DNA from: Chthonomonadales bacterium
Lineage (GTDB): Bacteria; Armatimonadota; Chthonomonadetes; Chthonomonadales; CAJBBX01
NCBI GenBank assembly: GCA_020849275.1
Contig: JADLGO010000009.1
Coordinates: forward strand, 87,721 to 151,720
Length of the DNA stretch: 64,000 nucleotides
Direction: 5' to 3'
Made by a program: the position numbers and the translations under genes. Every line of letters starts with the position of its first letter. Position 1 is the first letter of the stretch. The notes beneath the pieces were generated by a model. The model was not told the DNA's origin and did not search any database. It was given only the letters and a program-made list of their open reading frames with translations. Shown here one piece after another: positions 20,892 through 31,070 of this stretch.

Positions 20892-21827
20892 TCACACGGC
20901 CGCCGCCATCGTCTCCCGCAGGTCGCGCTCGCCTTCCGTGCCGGCGACCCGCACGAAGATGTCCTCCAGCGTGGGCTCCTCGGGCTCGAACCGCCGCACG
21001 TCGGCGCCGGCCGCCAGCAGGGCGGCGAGCACGTCACGCCGCCGGGCGCCGTCCTGCGGATACAGGCGCGCGGCGTGTGGTCCGAGGGCCTCGTGGCGCA
21101 CGCCGGCGATGCCCGGCACCGGGCCATCGCACTCCACGAGCAGTGCGTGGTCGACGTACCGCGCCTTGATCTCGGCGATGGAGCCGTAGAGGCGCACCTG
21201 TCCGCGGTGCAGCATCAGCAGGCGCTGACAGAGCCGCTCGGCGTGCTCCATGTTGTGGGTGGAGAGGAGCACCGTCGTGCCGGCCTCGTGCCGCTCCTGA
21301 ACGAGCTCCTGAAGGCGCCGAGAGCTCACGGGGTCCAGGCCCGAGAAGGGCTCGTCCAGAATGAGCAGATCCGGCCCGTGGGCGAGCGTGGCCGCGAACT
21401 GCACGCGCTGGGACATCCCCTTGGAGAGCTCCTCAAGTTTGCGCTTCGCGTGCCCGGCCATGCCGACCGCTTCGAGGGCGCGTTCGGCGCCGCGGCGGGC
21501 GTCCGCCGCGGAGAGGCCCTTCAGGCGGGCGAAATAGGAGACGGTATCGAGGGCCGTGAGGCCGCGGTAGAGGCCGCGCTCCTCCGGCATGTAGCCCACG
21601 CGCGACAGCGAGGCGCGGATTCGGGAGTTGCCGAAGAGGCGCACCTGGCCACCGTCGGGGCGCAGGATGTCGGTTAGCAGCCTCATCAGTGTAGTCTTGC
21701 CTGCGCCGTTGGGGCCGACGAGGGCGAACACCTCGCCGCTTCCCACGGTGAACGAGACGCCGTCCAGCGCGGTCACGCCCTCGTAGGACTTGCTGACCCC
21801 GATGGCCTCCACCACCGGATCCGCCAC
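20892..21827 (-). CDS. ABC transporter ATP-binding protein (NatA/DUF4162 type)
   Basis: A 311-residue ATPase subunit of an export-type ABC system. The start is taken as the GTG at 21827, with GGAGG eight bases ahead; the longer frame adds a Pro/Arg-rich stretch. Walker A is 'LVGPNGAGKTTLMRLL' (Lys44), the signature 'LEELSKGMSQRVQFA', and Walker B 'LLILDEPFSGLDP', followed by the switch His in 'LLSTHNMEHAE'. The C-terminal part ('EEPTLEDIFVRVAGTEG') is the DUF4162 domain of the NatA/bacteriocin-resistance group. No permease gene adjoins it: the gene downstream is the opposite strand and the one upstream is a glycosidase, so the partner must be elsewhere. Confidence 0.9.
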   Translation of the reverse strand: MADPVVEAIGVSKSYEGVTALDGVSFTVGSGEVFALVGPNGAGKTTLMRLLTDILRPDGGQVRLFGNSRIRASLSRVGYMPEERGLYRGLTALDTVSYFARLKGLSAADARRGAERALEAVGMAGHAKRKLEELSKGMSQRVQFAATLAHGPDLLILDEPFSGLDPVSSRRLQELVQERHEAGTTVLLSTHNMEHAERLCQRLLMLHRGQVRLYGSIAEIKARYVDHALLVECDGPVPGIAGVRHEALGPHAARLYPQDGARRRDVLAALLAAGADVRRFEPEEPTLEDIFVRVAGTEGERDLRETMAAAV

Positions 21828-21878
21828 GACGCGTCCCTCCCGCCTGCCGCCGCCCCTGCGCGGGACGGCGGCAGGGGC

Positions 21879-21907
21879 ATTGTACCAGAGGCCGGCCGGA
21901 GCCGCAA
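21879..21907 (-). promoter_or_regulatory. Possible promoter for the ABC ATPase gene
   Basis: On the minus strand TTGCGG (21902-21907) and TACAAT (21879-21884) are 17 bases apart. The -10 is good, the -35 weak. An 8-bp hairpin (TGCCGCCG/CGGCGGCA, 21845-21873) would lie at the very 5' end of the transcript. Confidence 0.4.
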
Positions 21908-22105
21908 CGCCGAGATCATCTGCCGGGCGAAGCGGCATTACGGGTCACGCGAGACCGCCCGGCTCGCCTGCACGTGCCGGCGACTGCCAGCCGGGACGCG
22001 GACGCGCGGGCTGGCCGGTCCGCACGTTGCCAAGCACGCTCTGGCCGAAGCTTGTGAAGCCGCGGCCCGTCCGCGGTACCGAGCCGGGCGGCGGTCAGGG
22101 ATCGG

Positions 22106-24256
22106 CTAAGGTCGGGCCGGACTCGACGCCGGCGTGCCCTCGCTTGGGCCGGCGAAGCGGCGGCGATAGGCTTCGACGTGCACTGCGCGCGCGGCCGTCA
22201 CCAGTTCCGGATAGGGCGAGTCCACCACGGTGACGAAGCCGATGTTATAGTTCTCACCGTCGAAGTAGCGGCCGGTGAGTGGTTCGTCCACGTACTGGAA
22301 CCAGTGACAGCCCACGAACGCGGGGTTGTCCAGCACGGAGCGCACGTAGCCCTGGTAGATGGCCGCTCGCGCACGCTGGTTCGGCGCGGCGACCAGGCCA
22401 GTGTGGAACATGCCCCGGTCGAGGGCCCCCACGTGGAACTCGCCAATGATGCACGGGCGATCCAGCGCGGTCAGGAAGCCATACCGCGCCGCGTCGACGC
22501 GCGGTGCGTAGATGTTGAAGCTGACCACGTCGCTGAGCTCGGCGGCGGCCTGCACGGCCTCTGGCGTGTAGCCGGCGAAGCGGCATCCGAGGTAGAGGTG
22601 GTCCGGGTCGACGGCGTGGAGGGCGTCGCGTACCGTTCGGAAATACTGGCGGGCGTACTCGAGCGTGAAGGCGCGCAGGTCGCCGCGCAGCGCGTCGGTA
22701 TGGCTGGCGGGCGGCGTCAACGGTCCGGCGAGCGCCTCCCAGTCCGGGAACGAGGCGCCCCAGGCAGCGTTGAGCCGCTCGACGGATGGGTACCGCTCCC
22801 GAAGCCGGGTGAGGAACGCCCGCTTGGCCGGCGATGCCGCCGCCTCGAGCGCGAGCGCTCCAAGAGCCAGGCCATAGCGGCCCGCGTCCGAATCGCCTCC
22901 GCCCCAGCTCAGCTCGTTATCCACGAAGGTGCCGACGCACCATGGGTCTCCGGCGACCTGCCGGGCGATCGCGCCTGCCGCGGCCGCGGCGGCCTCCGCG
23001 AACCGTGGATCGAAGGGATCGGGCATCTTGCCCCAGTAGTCCTGCCCGCTCGCCACGCGCGCGAACGGCCCGGAGATGCCGGTGGTGGCTACGTACGGGA
23101 TGCGGCCGTTACGGTAGAGGCGCGCGTCCGACCAGTTGCCGACGGTGTTGAACCCCCACGACCGAAGACGGCGCACGGCGAGGTCGAGCCACGCTCGCTC
23201 CCACTCCGGCCCGAGCTTGCGATCGAGGTTGGCCGACAGGAAGTTGTAGGCCGTGCCGCTCTGGATCGGGCCCGAGTGCACATTGCTCACCTCGGAGTAG
23301 TAGCGCCCGAGCGGCTCATCCTTCCCCGGCAGCCAGGTGAACATAGGCTCGCGGCCGGTGACGAAGGTCGGGTTCCACGCTCCCACGCAGTCCATCCCGA
23401 GCGAGAAGAAGAGCGTGCCGTCGGGCGTCACGAGCCACCAACGGCCGTTGACCTTCTCCGTACGGAAGTAGCCCGTGGCCGGCATCCGGGGTCCGTCGCG
23501 CCAGCCGCCGAAGCGATCGCGGCCCTTCAGCGCTGGCGCGGCTCGCAGGGCGCGCTCCTCCGCGTCGGCACGCAGCTTCAGATCGGTCTCCGACCTCGCC
23601 TTGCCAGGCCATTCCGCGCCCGTGTACTGCCCGAAGCGGTCGACGATGCCCTCGAGCGAGGCCGAGGCGCGGACCAACCGGACGTTGTCGATGACCAGGG
23701 CCGTGCCGGCGGCCGGGCGGTGGGCGAACACCTGGAACGCGACGATGTGCGACAGGTTGAGCGGGCCGCCGGACGAGACGCCAAGCACGCGCATGCCCGG
23801 CGCGGCCATCGGCATACCTCGCATCCCGTGCTCCATCGGCCCGGGGCCCAGGGGCAGCAAGAACGTCGCTGAGGCGCCGGGCGCCAGGCCACTGCCGGCC
23901 TGACGGCAGTAGCGCGCCCCGTCGGCGCGCGGGTCGTCATCGACGCGCACGCCGAACTCCACGTGCGCGCGTCCGGGGTTGCGCAGGTCCAGAGCCAGGC
24001 CGTCGTACCCCGACCAGTCCCAGGGCGTCGTGCCGGCGAGCGTCACGTTGGGCCACTCGGCATCGCCGAAGTCCACTCGCAGGGCACGTTTGCCCTCGGT
24101 GGCGCCCGCGGCAACGGGCAGAAGGCGCACGTTGTTGGCGCGCGCGAGCGCCAGGCCCGACGGGCCCTCGAAGCCAGCAATGAGGCGCGGCTGCGCGCCG
24201 GCGCGCGCGTCAAGCAGCGCGATCAGGATCACGGAGAGGTGGGCGATAGCTCGCAT
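22106..24256 (-). CDS. Secreted GH50/GH42-like glycoside hydrolase (agarase-like)
   Basis: A 716-residue enzyme starting at the ATG at 24256 behind GAGGGAG, with a signal peptide ('MRAIAHLSVILIALLDARAG'). The N-terminal beta-sandwich (about 20-215) resembles the carbohydrate-binding part of GH50 agarases; 'VNGRWWLVTPDGTLFFSLG' is the hallmark of agarase-like barrels. The TIM barrel holds a likely acid/base Glu448 in 'FVDNELSWGGG' and nucleophile Glu606 in 'CIIGEFHVGALDRGM'. It also has the GH42-type phrase 'RYPSVERLNAAWG'. True agarase activity is doubtful outside marine bacteria, and the substrate may be another beta-galactan. It is divergent from the Gly/Tyr-rich protein gene, with 204 bases between the starts. 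Confidence 0.8.
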   Translation of the reverse strand: MRAIAHLSVILIALLDARAGAQPRLIAGFEGPSGLALARANNVRLLPVAAGATEGKRALRVDFGDAEWPNVTLAGTTPWDWSGYDGLALDLRNPGRAHVEFGVRVDDDPRADGARYCRQAGSGLAPGASATFLLPLGPGPMEHGMRGMPMAAPGMRVLGVSSGGPLNLSHIVAFQVFAHRPAAGTALVIDNVRLVRASASLEGIVDRFGQYTGAEWPGKARSETDLKLRADAEERALRAAPALKGRDRFGGWRDGPRMPATGYFRTEKVNGRWWLVTPDGTLFFSLGMDCVGAWNPTFVTGREPMFTWLPGKDEPLGRYYSEVSNVHSGPIQSGTAYNFLSANLDRKLGPEWERAWLDLAVRRLRSWGFNTVGNWSDARLYRNGRIPYVATTGISGPFARVASGQDYWGKMPDPFDPRFAEAAAAAAGAIARQVAGDPWCVGTFVDNELSWGGGDSDAGRYGLALGALALEAAASPAKRAFLTRLRERYPSVERLNAAWGASFPDWEALAGPLTPPASHTDALRGDLRAFTLEYARQYFRTVRDALHAVDPDHLYLGCRFAGYTPEAVQAAAELSDVVSFNIYAPRVDAARYGFLTALDRPCIIGEFHVGALDRGMFHTGLVAAPNQRARAAIYQGYVRSVLDNPAFVGCHWFQYVDEPLTGRYFDGENYNIGFVTVVDSPYPELVTAARAVHVEAYRRRFAGPSEGTPASSPARP

Positions 24257-24460
24257 GGCGGACTCCCTCGCGCGCCGGAGCACGGTTGCGGCGGCGCGTC
24301 CACGGGATCCCTGTTCCCGCGTGCGAGCGGCGAGTCCTGCGCCGCGCGGGAGCCGGGCTCGTGGAGAGGAACCGGCGTTCGCGCGCGGGCAGTCTTATGC
24401 CTCGTCGACCGCGCCGACGGCAGGAGGTCCGGCGATCGGCGCTCGACAGGGAGGCGCACG

Positions 24461-25789
24461 ATGAGGAACACGCTGCTCACCGCGGCCGGCGCTGTTGCCC
24501 TTGCGGCGCCGGCGCTCGCCGGGCCGCAAGGCATCGACGTGCGGGTGAACGGGGAGCCGCTACGGATGAGCGCCGCCGCCGTCCGCGAGCGCCAGGGCCA
24601 GGTGCTCATACCGCTGCGCGCAGTGATCGAGAGCGCCGGCGGCCAGGTACGCTGGATGCCCGCGACCGACACGGCCATCGCGACGCTCGGCGACCAGCGC
24701 GTGCGCGTGCCCGTCGGCGGCTCGATGGCCGGTTGGAGCGGCGGCGACACGGGCCGCGGCCCGCTCGCCGTCGTCCAGAACGGTAACACGCTCGTGCCGC
24801 TGTGGTTCCTGCGCTCGGCGTTCGGCGCCAGCGTGCTGTACAACGCTGGGGCGCGGACGGCCTGGATCGACTTCGACGGGCAGGGCACCCGGTCGGCCGG
24901 CTACCGCGATGACTACGGCGACCGCATGGCGATGGTGGAGCGGCGCTACCGTGGCGCCTACTGGCCGGAGAACGCCCGGCAGAGTGGCGGCAGGTTCGGC
25001 GTCGGCGGGTACTACGGGCCGAACTACGGGTACGGCCCGAATTACGGCTATGGACCCTACTATGGCTATCCCAGCCCGAGCTACGGCTATCCCAACCTTA
25101 GCCACGATTACGGCCGCTACAGCGGGTACGGGGTCCCGCGCGTCGGCTCGGCCGGCTACCAGGGCTGGTGGAACGATGCTCCCGGGTACGCCACTGGCTC
25201 GCCGCCGATGTCCGTCTACGACCAGGACACGTGGGATCGCGGCAACTGGAACCCGGAGTCGGGCGACGGCCCGGGCTACACCATGCCCGATCGCCGCTAT
25301 CGCTCCGGCGCCTTCGACCAGGGCTACGAGTCCGGCATCGGCGGCGACGCTGACTGGCGCGAGTACCGATCGCACTATGAGGAGCCGGCCTACCGGCGCT
25401 ACCTGCGCGACCGCGATTACCAGCACTTCAAGAAGGACCGCAACGCCTGGTACCGCGACTATGACATGTTCATGGGCGGCCAGTTCCCCGCATACCGCAA
25501 CTTCGCCCGGGACAACTACAGCATCGGCTACGACCGCTGTCTGCGCGATCGCGACTACCAGCGGTTCCTGAATGACGAGGATGCCTGGCGCAAGGATTAC
25601 GAGGCCTTCCGCAAGGACCCGATCGGCCAGCCCAGCCCCTCCCGATCCGACCTTGAGAAGTACCGCAACCAGCGGGACGAGATGATGGCCGGTATGGACT
25701 GGTCGTGGCGCAACGACGACGCGCGGCACTTCGGGCCCGACGCGGAGGACTTCGCGGCCCCGGCCGGCCAGGACGGCTCCATGCGCTGA
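24461..25789 (+). CDS. Secreted stalk-domain protein with Gly/Tyr repeats and a duplicated C-terminal unit
   Basis: A 442-residue exported protein; the start at 24461 follows GGGAGG and opens a signal peptide ('MRNTLLTAAGAVALAAPALA'). Residues 25-150 form a copper-amine-oxidase N-terminal-like (stalk) domain: 'VRVNGEPLRMSAAAVRERQG', 'VLIPLRAVIESAGGQVRW', 'NTLVPLWFLRSAFGASV'. Residues about 184-211 are a Gly/Tyr/Pro repeat built on NYGYGP and YYGYP units. The C-terminal third holds two copies of a 33-residue unit, starting at residues 311 and 357, each with 'LRDRDYQ' and 'DAW' or 'NAW' plus 'DY'. Stalk domains usually present a protein at the cell surface. The tyrosine-rich part suggests an adhesive or structural role, which is inference. 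Confidence 0.78.
   Translation: MRNTLLTAAGAVALAAPALAGPQGIDVRVNGEPLRMSAAAVRERQGQVLIPLRAVIESAGGQVRWMPATDTAIATLGDQRVRVPVGGSMAGWSGGDTGRGPLAVVQNGNTLVPLWFLRSAFGASVLYNAGARTAWIDFDGQGTRSAGYRDDYGDRMAMVERRYRGAYWPENARQSGGRFGVGGYYGPNYGYGPNYGYGPYYGYPSPSYGYPNLSHDYGRYSGYGVPRVGSAGYQGWWNDAPGYATGSPPMSVYDQDTWDRGNWNPESGDGPGYTMPDRRYRSGAFDQGYESGIGGDADWREYRSHYEEPAYRRYLRDRDYQHFKKDRNAWYRDYDMFMGGQFPAYRNFARDNYSIGYDRCLRDRDYQRFLNDEDAWRKDYEAFRKDPIGQPSPSRSDLEKYRNQRDEMMAGMDWSWRNDDARHFGPDAEDFAAPAGQDGSMR
25010..25093 (+). repeat. Gly/Tyr/Pro-coding short repeat
   Basis: Within the stalk-domain gene this stretch encodes successive YGPNYG/YGYGP/YYGYP units. The DNA copies are imperfect because synonymous codons differ (TAC/TAT, GGG/GGC), which points to selection on the protein rather than recent slippage. 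Confidence 0.7.
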
Positions 25790-25804
25790 CCTCCGGCGCA
25801 TCCC

Positions 25805-25827
25805 GGCCAGGGGTACGGTCCCTGGCC
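25805..25827 (+). terminator. Candidate hairpin terminator after the stalk-domain gene
   Basis: GGCCAGGG (25805-25812) and CCCTGGCC (25820-25827) form a perfect 8-bp stem with a 7-base loop, 15 bases after the stop at 25789. No T-run follows. It separates this gene from the histidine kinase gene. Confidence 0.5.
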
Positions 25828-26014
25828 CGGCGCGTCTCGCGCCAGCATCGTCTCTCGCCGTGGGCGTGAAGGCAGAGCCACCTTCGCGCCCGCGGCGCGT
25901 GCGGACCGCGCCCCCGAGGACGGGACGGGCGCGCGAGGGAGGGAGGCCGGCCGGGCGCGGAGAACCGGTAGCCGTCGGCCCGTCGGAGCGTGTGGGCGGG
26001 CCGGGGGAGTTGCC

Positions 26015-29000
26015 ATGCCAGGGCGTAGATCTTCGGAGGCGGCGCAGCGAGGAGCTTTTCCACGCGAGCTTCCCGACGGTGCGCGTTCCATGTTGGAGGC
26101 CATGCCCCACGCGGCGGCGGTCCTCGGCCGCGACGGGCGCATCCTGGCCGCGAACGCCGCCTGGCCCCTGGGCGAGGCTGCGGGGCGGGAGCTCGCGGTG
26201 GACTCTCCGGACTACGAGGCCCAGCTCCGCGCACTGGCCGGCGACGGCGTGGCGCTCGATGGCGTCGCCGCCGCCGTGCTGGCCGTGGCGGCCGGACGGG
26301 ACGGCGCGTACCGCGGGGCACTGGATGTGCTCCTGACGGACGGCTCGCGCCGGGTACGGGTCGATGCGCGCCCGCTGCCCTCGATGGCGGCGGGATGCGC
26401 GCTCGTGACACACGTCGCCGAGGCGCGGGATGGCACGCCCGTCACGTCCGGCGTCGCCCCAACGCTTGGCGCTCTGGTGGACGCATGCCCGCAGGCCATC
26501 GTGGTGATGGACCCGGAAGGGCGTGTACGGCTCTGGAACCACTCCTCGGAACGGCTCTTCGGCTGGACCGCCGACGAGGTACTGGGCCGGCCACTCCCGA
26601 CGGTTCCGGATGGCGGCGCGCTGGAGCTCGCCGGGCTACTCGAGCGCGTGGCGGGCGGCGATTCGGTCTCGGGCGTCGAGGTGGAGCGTGTGCGCAAGGA
26701 CGGCTCCCGTCTCCAGGTAGCTCTGTCGACGGCGCCGCTGCGCGATGGCGCCGGCGCCGTGATCGGGGCCATGGCCGCCTGCGCCTCCATCACCGACGAA
26801 CGCCGCGCGCAGGCCGCGCTTCGCGAGAGCGAGGAGACCCTCCGCGGCTTCTTCGACGCCCCAGGCGTCTATCTGTGCGTCATCGAGCTCGAGGACGACG
26901 ACTTCGTGCTGGTTCGTCCGAATCGCAGCATCGCGGACCTCTTCGGGCGGTCGGTGGAGCAGATGTCCGGGCGCTGCGGCCGCGAGCTCGGGTTCCGGCC
27001 GGGCTGGGTGCGGCGCGCGGTGGCCGCACTGCGGCGATGCCACGCCACGGGCGCGACTCTCCCCCTCGAGTTCCCGATCAGCCTTGGTCGGCGCCGTGCG
27101 TGGTTCGGCGGCAGCGTCAGTCCCGTCGTCACCTCCCCGGAGGCTCCCGCGCGCTTCAGCCTGACCGCCGAGGACCTGACCGAGCGCGTGCGCGCCGAGG
27201 AGGCGCGACGGGCCACCGAGGCGCAGCTTCGTAAGGCGATCCTGGAGGCGCCGCTGCCCATCATGCTGCACGCCGAGGACGGCGAGGTGCTTCAGATCAG
27301 CCGCGCCTGGACCGAGATCACCGGCTACACGCCGGCGGAGATCCCGACCGTGCCGGCCTGGATCGAGCGCGCCCGCGTCGGGCAGGGCGGCAGGGATGGC
27401 GCAGGGGCCCGGCGGCTCGACGCGATCAGCGACCGCCAGCACGAGGGCGAGTTCGGCGTTACGACCCGCACCGGCGAAACGCGCGTCTGGGACTTCAGTT
27501 CCGCGCCGCTCGGGCGATTGCCCGATCGGCGCCGCGTCGCCATCCGTATGGCGGTCGACGTGACCGAGCGGCAGCGGGCCGAGGAGGCCATCCGCGGCAG
27601 CGAAGCGCGGCTACGCCACATGATGGACGGGCTCCCGGCCGGCATGGTCTATATCGAGGGCGACCAGATGACGTTCAACCGGGCGGCCGCCGAGATCACG
27701 GGCTTCGGCGTGAGCCACATCGCCTCTCCGGACCGGTGGTTTGCCGCGCTCCTCGGCGACGAGGCGCCGGCCGCTCGGGCCTGGTACGAGTCGCAGAAGC
27801 AGGTGGGCTTCCCGGAGAGCCGAATGATGCGACTGCGCCGCGAGGACGGCACGGAGCGTTGGGTCGAGTTCTCGGGCTGCCTGCTGGAGGGGGCCGAGGT
27901 GTGGTTGCTCCACGACATGACGGAGCGGCGGCGGCTCGAGGAGCAACTCCTCCAGGCGCAGAAGATGGAGGGCATCGGCCGTCTGGCTGGCGGTGTGGCC
28001 CACGACTTCAACAACCTGCTGACGGCCATTCTGGGCTACGCCGAGCTGGCGCAGGCCACGATGGCGCCAGAGGATCCTCACCGCTCACACATGCAGCAGA
28101 TCGAGAAGGCGACGGAGCGCGCGGCGGAGCTCACGCGCCAGCTCCTGGCCTTCGCTCGCAAGCAGATCGTCGAGGCGCGGGTCCTCAGTCTCAACGACCT
28201 GGTGCTCGGGCTGGAGAAGATGCTCCGGCGCTTGATCGGCGAGGACATCGAGGTCATCAATCGCCTGGCGCCTGAGTTGTGGCCCGTGAAGGTGGATCCC
28301 GGCCAACTCGAGCAGGTGCTCGTCAACCTCGTGGTCAACGCGCGCGATGCGATGCCGGACGGCGGAACCATCACCATCGAGACGGCCAACGCCATCGTTG
28401 AGGAGGGCTATGCGCGCCGCCACCCCGAGGTCTCGGTCGGCGCGTACGCGATGGTGGTGGTGAGCGACACCGGGCACGGCATGTCGCGCGAGGTGCGGGA
28501 GCACATCTTCGAGCCGTTCTTCACCACCAAGCCGCATGGCAAGGGTACCGGGCTCGGGCTGGCCACGTGTCACGGCATCGTCAAGCAGAGTGGCGGCCAC
28601 ATCTGGGCCTACAGCGAGGAGGGGCGCGGCACCACGTTCAAGGTCTACCTTCCGCATGCCGAGGGGGCCCTGGCGGCGGCCGCCGCCGGCGGTGCCCAGG
28701 GGCCGGCGCCGCGCGGGCACGAGACGATCCTTCTGGTGGAGGATGAGCCGCTCGTGCGCGACCTGGCGGTTCAGGCGCTCAGGAAACAGGGGTACACGGT
28801 GCTGTCGGCGCGCAGCGGCCGCGAGGTGGCGGGGCTGGCGCTGAGGCACCCCGCCAAGATCGATCTGCTCGTCACCGACGTGGTGATGCCGGGGCTGAGC
28901 GGGCCGCAGGTGGCCGAACGCTTCCGTGAGGTGCGCCCCGACGTGCGCGTACTCTACGTGTCCGGCTACACGGAGGACTCGATCGTGCGTCATGGGGTGC

Positions 29001-29092
29001 TGGAGGAGGGCGTGCACTTCCTCTCCAAGCCGTTCACGCCCGCCGCTCTCGCGCGCAAGGTGCGCGAGGTGCTGGATACCCCGTCGCGTTAG
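26015..29092 (+). CDS. Cytoplasmic multi-PAS hybrid histidine kinase with receiver domain
   Basis: A 1,025-residue signalling protein without membrane segments, so it should sense an internal cue. Four to five PAS-type units come first (roughly 25-130, 145-265, 275-395, 400-525, 530-645), for example '[20 protein letters not shown]'. A HisKA domain has the phospho-acceptor His663 in '[20 protein letters not shown]'. The HATPase domain shows the N box '[18 protein letters not shown]', the G1 box '[13 protein letters not shown]' and '[18 protein letters not shown]'. A C-terminal receiver has the acidic pair in '[11 protein letters not shown]' and phospho-acceptor Asp955 in '[15 protein letters not shown]', with Lys in 'FLSKPFTP'. 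No DNA-binding domain or separate response regulator is nearby, so the output partner is elsewhere. Confidence 0.93.
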   Translation: MPGRRSSEAAQRGAFPRELPDGARSMLEAMPHAAAVLGRDGRILAANAAWPLGEAAGRELAVDSPDYEAQLRALAGDGVALDGVAAAVLAVAAGRDGAYRGALDVLLTDGSRRVRVDARPLPSMAAGCALVTHVAEARDGTPVTSGVAPTLGALVDACPQAIVVMDPEGRVRLWNHSSERLFGWTADEVLGRPLPTVPDGGALELAGLLERVAGGDSVSGVEVERVRKDGSRLQVALSTAPLRDGAGAVIGAMAACASITDERRAQAALRESEETLRGFFDAPGVYLCVIELEDDDFVLVRPNRSIADLFGRSVEQMSGRCGRELGFRPGWVRRAVAALRRCHATGATLPLEFPISLGRRRAWFGGSVSPVVTSPEAPARFSLTAEDLTERVRAEEARRATEAQLRKAILEAPLPIMLHAEDGEVLQISRAWTEITGYTPAEIPTVPAWIERARVGQGGRDGAGARRLDAISDRQHEGEFGVTTRTGETRVWDFSSAPLGRLPDRRRVAIRMAVDVTERQRAEEAIRGSEARLRHMMDGLPAGMVYIEGDQMTFNRAAAEITGFGVSHIASPDRWFAALLGDEAPAARAWYESQKQVGFPESRMMRLRREDGTERWVEFSGCLLEGAEVWLLHDMTERRRLEEQLLQAQKMEGIGRLAGGVAHDFNNLLTAILGYAELAQATMAPEDPHRSHMQQIEKATERAAELTRQLLAFARKQIVEARVLSLNDLVLGLEKMLRRLIGEDIEVINRLAPELWPVKVDPGQLEQVLVNLVVNARDAMPDGGTITIETANAIVEEGYARRHPEVSVGAYAMVVVSDTGHGMSREVREHIFEPFFTTKPHGKGTGLGLATCHGIVKQSGGHIWAYSEEGRGTTFKVYLPHAEGALAAAAAGGAQGPAPRGHETILLVEDEPLVRDLAVQALRKQGYTVLSARSGREVAGLALRHPAKIDLLVTDVVMPGLSGPQVAERFREVRPDVRVLYVSGYTEDSIVRHGVLEEGVHFLSKPFTPAALARKVREVLDTPSR

Positions 29093-29113
29093 CCGCGCGC
29101 GGCAGCCCGCGGC
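29092..29113. terminator. Possible hairpin between convergent genes
   Basis: GCCGCG (29092-29097) pairs with CGCGGC (29108-29113) over a 10-base loop, in the 22-base gap between the kinase stop and the beta-propeller stop. The stem is short. Confidence 0.3.
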
Positions 29114-29114
29114 C

Positions 29115-31070
29115 TCAGCGGCGCAGGACGTAAACGTTCGTTCCGCAGCTTACGTAGACGCTCCCATCCGCGCCGGCGGCCACCCGGTCGATGTCGGCGG
29201 GAGCCTGAACCGTCGTCGCAACCGTCCGTGTGAGGCTGTCCAGCGAGACGAGCGCGCGCTTGCTCCCATACCAGAGTGTCCGCCCGTCCGTCTGCGCCAC
29301 GCTCCCACTGGTGATCGGCGGCACATCGGCCGGCGTCGGGGCGAACGTCCGCCGCGCCGTGTCGAAAAGCCGCAGCTGACTGCCCGCGCCGACGGCGAGA
29401 AGCCCTGTCGCCGGAAGCAGCGTCAGGTTGCGCACGCTCCCGGAGCCGGGCATCTCCTCGTTATGCAGCACGCTCGCGCCGCGCGCGTCGACGATGCCGA
29501 ACCTCGGGGCCTGGTTGGCAAGGTCCGGCAGGCCGTTCGCGCCGAGTCCCGTGCCCACATAGAGCAGGCCGTCGCCGACCGCCAGGCCCGTGATCGCCTG
29601 CTGTGCCAGCGGGTTCTCGATCAGGTCGGTGGCGCCGGTGCTCGGGTTCGTGATGGCGATGGCGCCGCCGTAGACGCCGTACTTCGCCATCCACCCGGAG
29701 TAGAGCTTGCCGTCGGCGCCGGCGACGATGCCGCCGGTCGGACGAATGTAGCCGCGCTGGCCCAGACTGACGATGGTGCGCGGGTTGTGGCCGCCGAGTT
29801 GGTCCCAGGGCCGGCCGGGCTCGTAGCGCACGATGTCGCCCCCCGCGTAGGAGGCCGCGTAGACCGTGTCGCCGATGAACGCGACATCGTACACCTCACC
29901 ACCGGAGTCGGTAACGGTGGAGGTGTTGACGACCGCGCGCGTCTTTGGGTCGAGGCAGAACAGCGTCTGGCCGAACGAGGGGCCGCCCCACACGCGCCCT
30001 CGCGCGTCGATCTCCAGGAAGTGCGGCGGCCTGGGGGCGGTCTCGCCGGGGATGCGCCGCAGGTCGAGCCTGGTGTCGCCGGGATGCAGCACGAAGTAGT
30101 CCTGGCCGCGCACGCCCAGCACGGCGCCGCCCGCGCTCGCCGCAAGCAGGCGGCCGCCGCGGAGATCGACCTCGGCGACGCGCGTCAACGCCGTCTCGCC
30201 GGCCTTGCAGCGGTAAACGACGCTGCCCTGCCGAAGGTAGAGGGTGTCGGGCGTGGTCAGGTCCGGGTCGACCGTCCAGGACCCGCGCCCTTCAGGTGGA
30301 ACCGGGAAGGGCACCGGGGTGACGGGCGTAAGGTCGCGCCCGGCGAACGCATGGTCGCCAACCAGGAAGAAGCCGTGCCACAACGCGCCTTGCGAGGCGC
30401 CCTCCAGCGTGGCCGGCGGCGGCGCCCAGGCGCGCGTCGACGGGTCGTAGATCCGTGTGGTCGGCTTCTCCGTCATGAAGTAGCAGAAGATGCGGCCGTC
30501 CGGCGTGGCGGAGACGGTGCGCAGGTAGAGGTTCGGCGGCGCGGGCGCCCCGCAATCGGTCACCGCGCCGGTGGCGAGGTCGAGCGAGGCCAGTCTGCCG
30601 CCGGGGTAGGTGCCGCCATACACGCGGCCGTCGCCGCCGATGGCCAGGTTCCAGATGTAACTCTCGCCGGGCACGCCGTAGCTCTTCGCCCAGCGCATGC
30701 TCCGGAGGTCGAAGAGCATGAACTGGCCGTCGTAAAACGTGCCCACCGCCAGGCGGTCGCCGGCGACCTCGCGGAGCGCCCATGATCCGGCGCCCTTGGG
30801 CGCGCGAAACACGCGGGCCGTGTCCTTCTCCCAGTCTACGAAGATGAGCTCGGCCCGACTGGCCTCGTTCATGTTCGTCATGACGAGCATCTCGCGGCCG
30901 CTCGAGCGGTCACGGACCACGCGGCCGGCCAGCACGTTGCGCGAGCGGCAAGGCTGCCCGAGCAACTCCAGGCGCGGCGCGCCGGCCGCCTGTACGGCGC
31001 ACAGGGCCCCCAGGCACATGAGCGTTGCGCTCCCCATCGCGATCGGTCGTCGGCCGGTCAGGCTAGCCAT
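29115..31070 (-). CDS. Secreted beta-propeller protein
   Basis: A 651-residue protein starting at the ATG at 31070, with GAGGAG eleven bases ahead and a signal peptide ('MGSATLMCLGALCAVQAAG'). The rest is a run of beta-propeller blades with repeated 'DGRVYGGTYPGGRLASLDLA', 'DGRIFCYFMTEKPTTRIYD', 'VYAASYAGGDIVRYEPG' and 'DGKLYSGWMAKYGVYGG' units, the style of SMP-30/NHL-like or lyase-type propellers. No catalytic set was recognised. The start lies 13 bases inside the end of the DHDPS-family gene, so the two are translationally linked. A role in binding or breaking a sugar polymer, with the product processed by the aldolase, is only suggested by that link. An alternative start is the ATG at 31037. 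Confidence 0.75.
   Translation of the reverse strand: MASLTGRRPIAMGSATLMCLGALCAVQAAGAPRLELLGQPCRSRNVLAGRVVRDRSSGREMLVMTNMNEASRAELIFVDWEKDTARVFRAPKGAGSWALREVAGDRLAVGTFYDGQFMLFDLRSMRWAKSYGVPGESYIWNLAIGGDGRVYGGTYPGGRLASLDLATGAVTDCGAPAPPNLYLRTVSATPDGRIFCYFMTEKPTTRIYDPSTRAWAPPPATLEGASQGALWHGFFLVGDHAFAGRDLTPVTPVPFPVPPEGRGSWTVDPDLTTPDTLYLRQGSVVYRCKAGETALTRVAEVDLRGGRLLAASAGGAVLGVRGQDYFVLHPGDTRLDLRRIPGETAPRPPHFLEIDARGRVWGGPSFGQTLFCLDPKTRAVVNTSTVTDSGGEVYDVAFIGDTVYAASYAGGDIVRYEPGRPWDQLGGHNPRTIVSLGQRGYIRPTGGIVAGADGKLYSGWMAKYGVYGGAIAITNPSTGATDLIENPLAQQAITGLAVGDGLLYVGTGLGANGLPDLANQAPRFGIVDARGASVLHNEEMPGSGSVRNLTLLPATGLLAVGAGSQLRLFDTARRTFAPTPADVPPITSGSVAQTDGRTLWYGSKRALVSLDSLTRTVATTVQAPADIDRVAAGADGSVYVSCGTNVYVLRR

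Noticed and set aside
22106..24256. Assignment as a standard GH42 beta-galactosidase
   Set aside because: The 'VNGRWWLVTPDGTLFFSLG' phrase and the jelly-roll N-domain fit agarase-like GH50 better than GH42, although the clan is the same.
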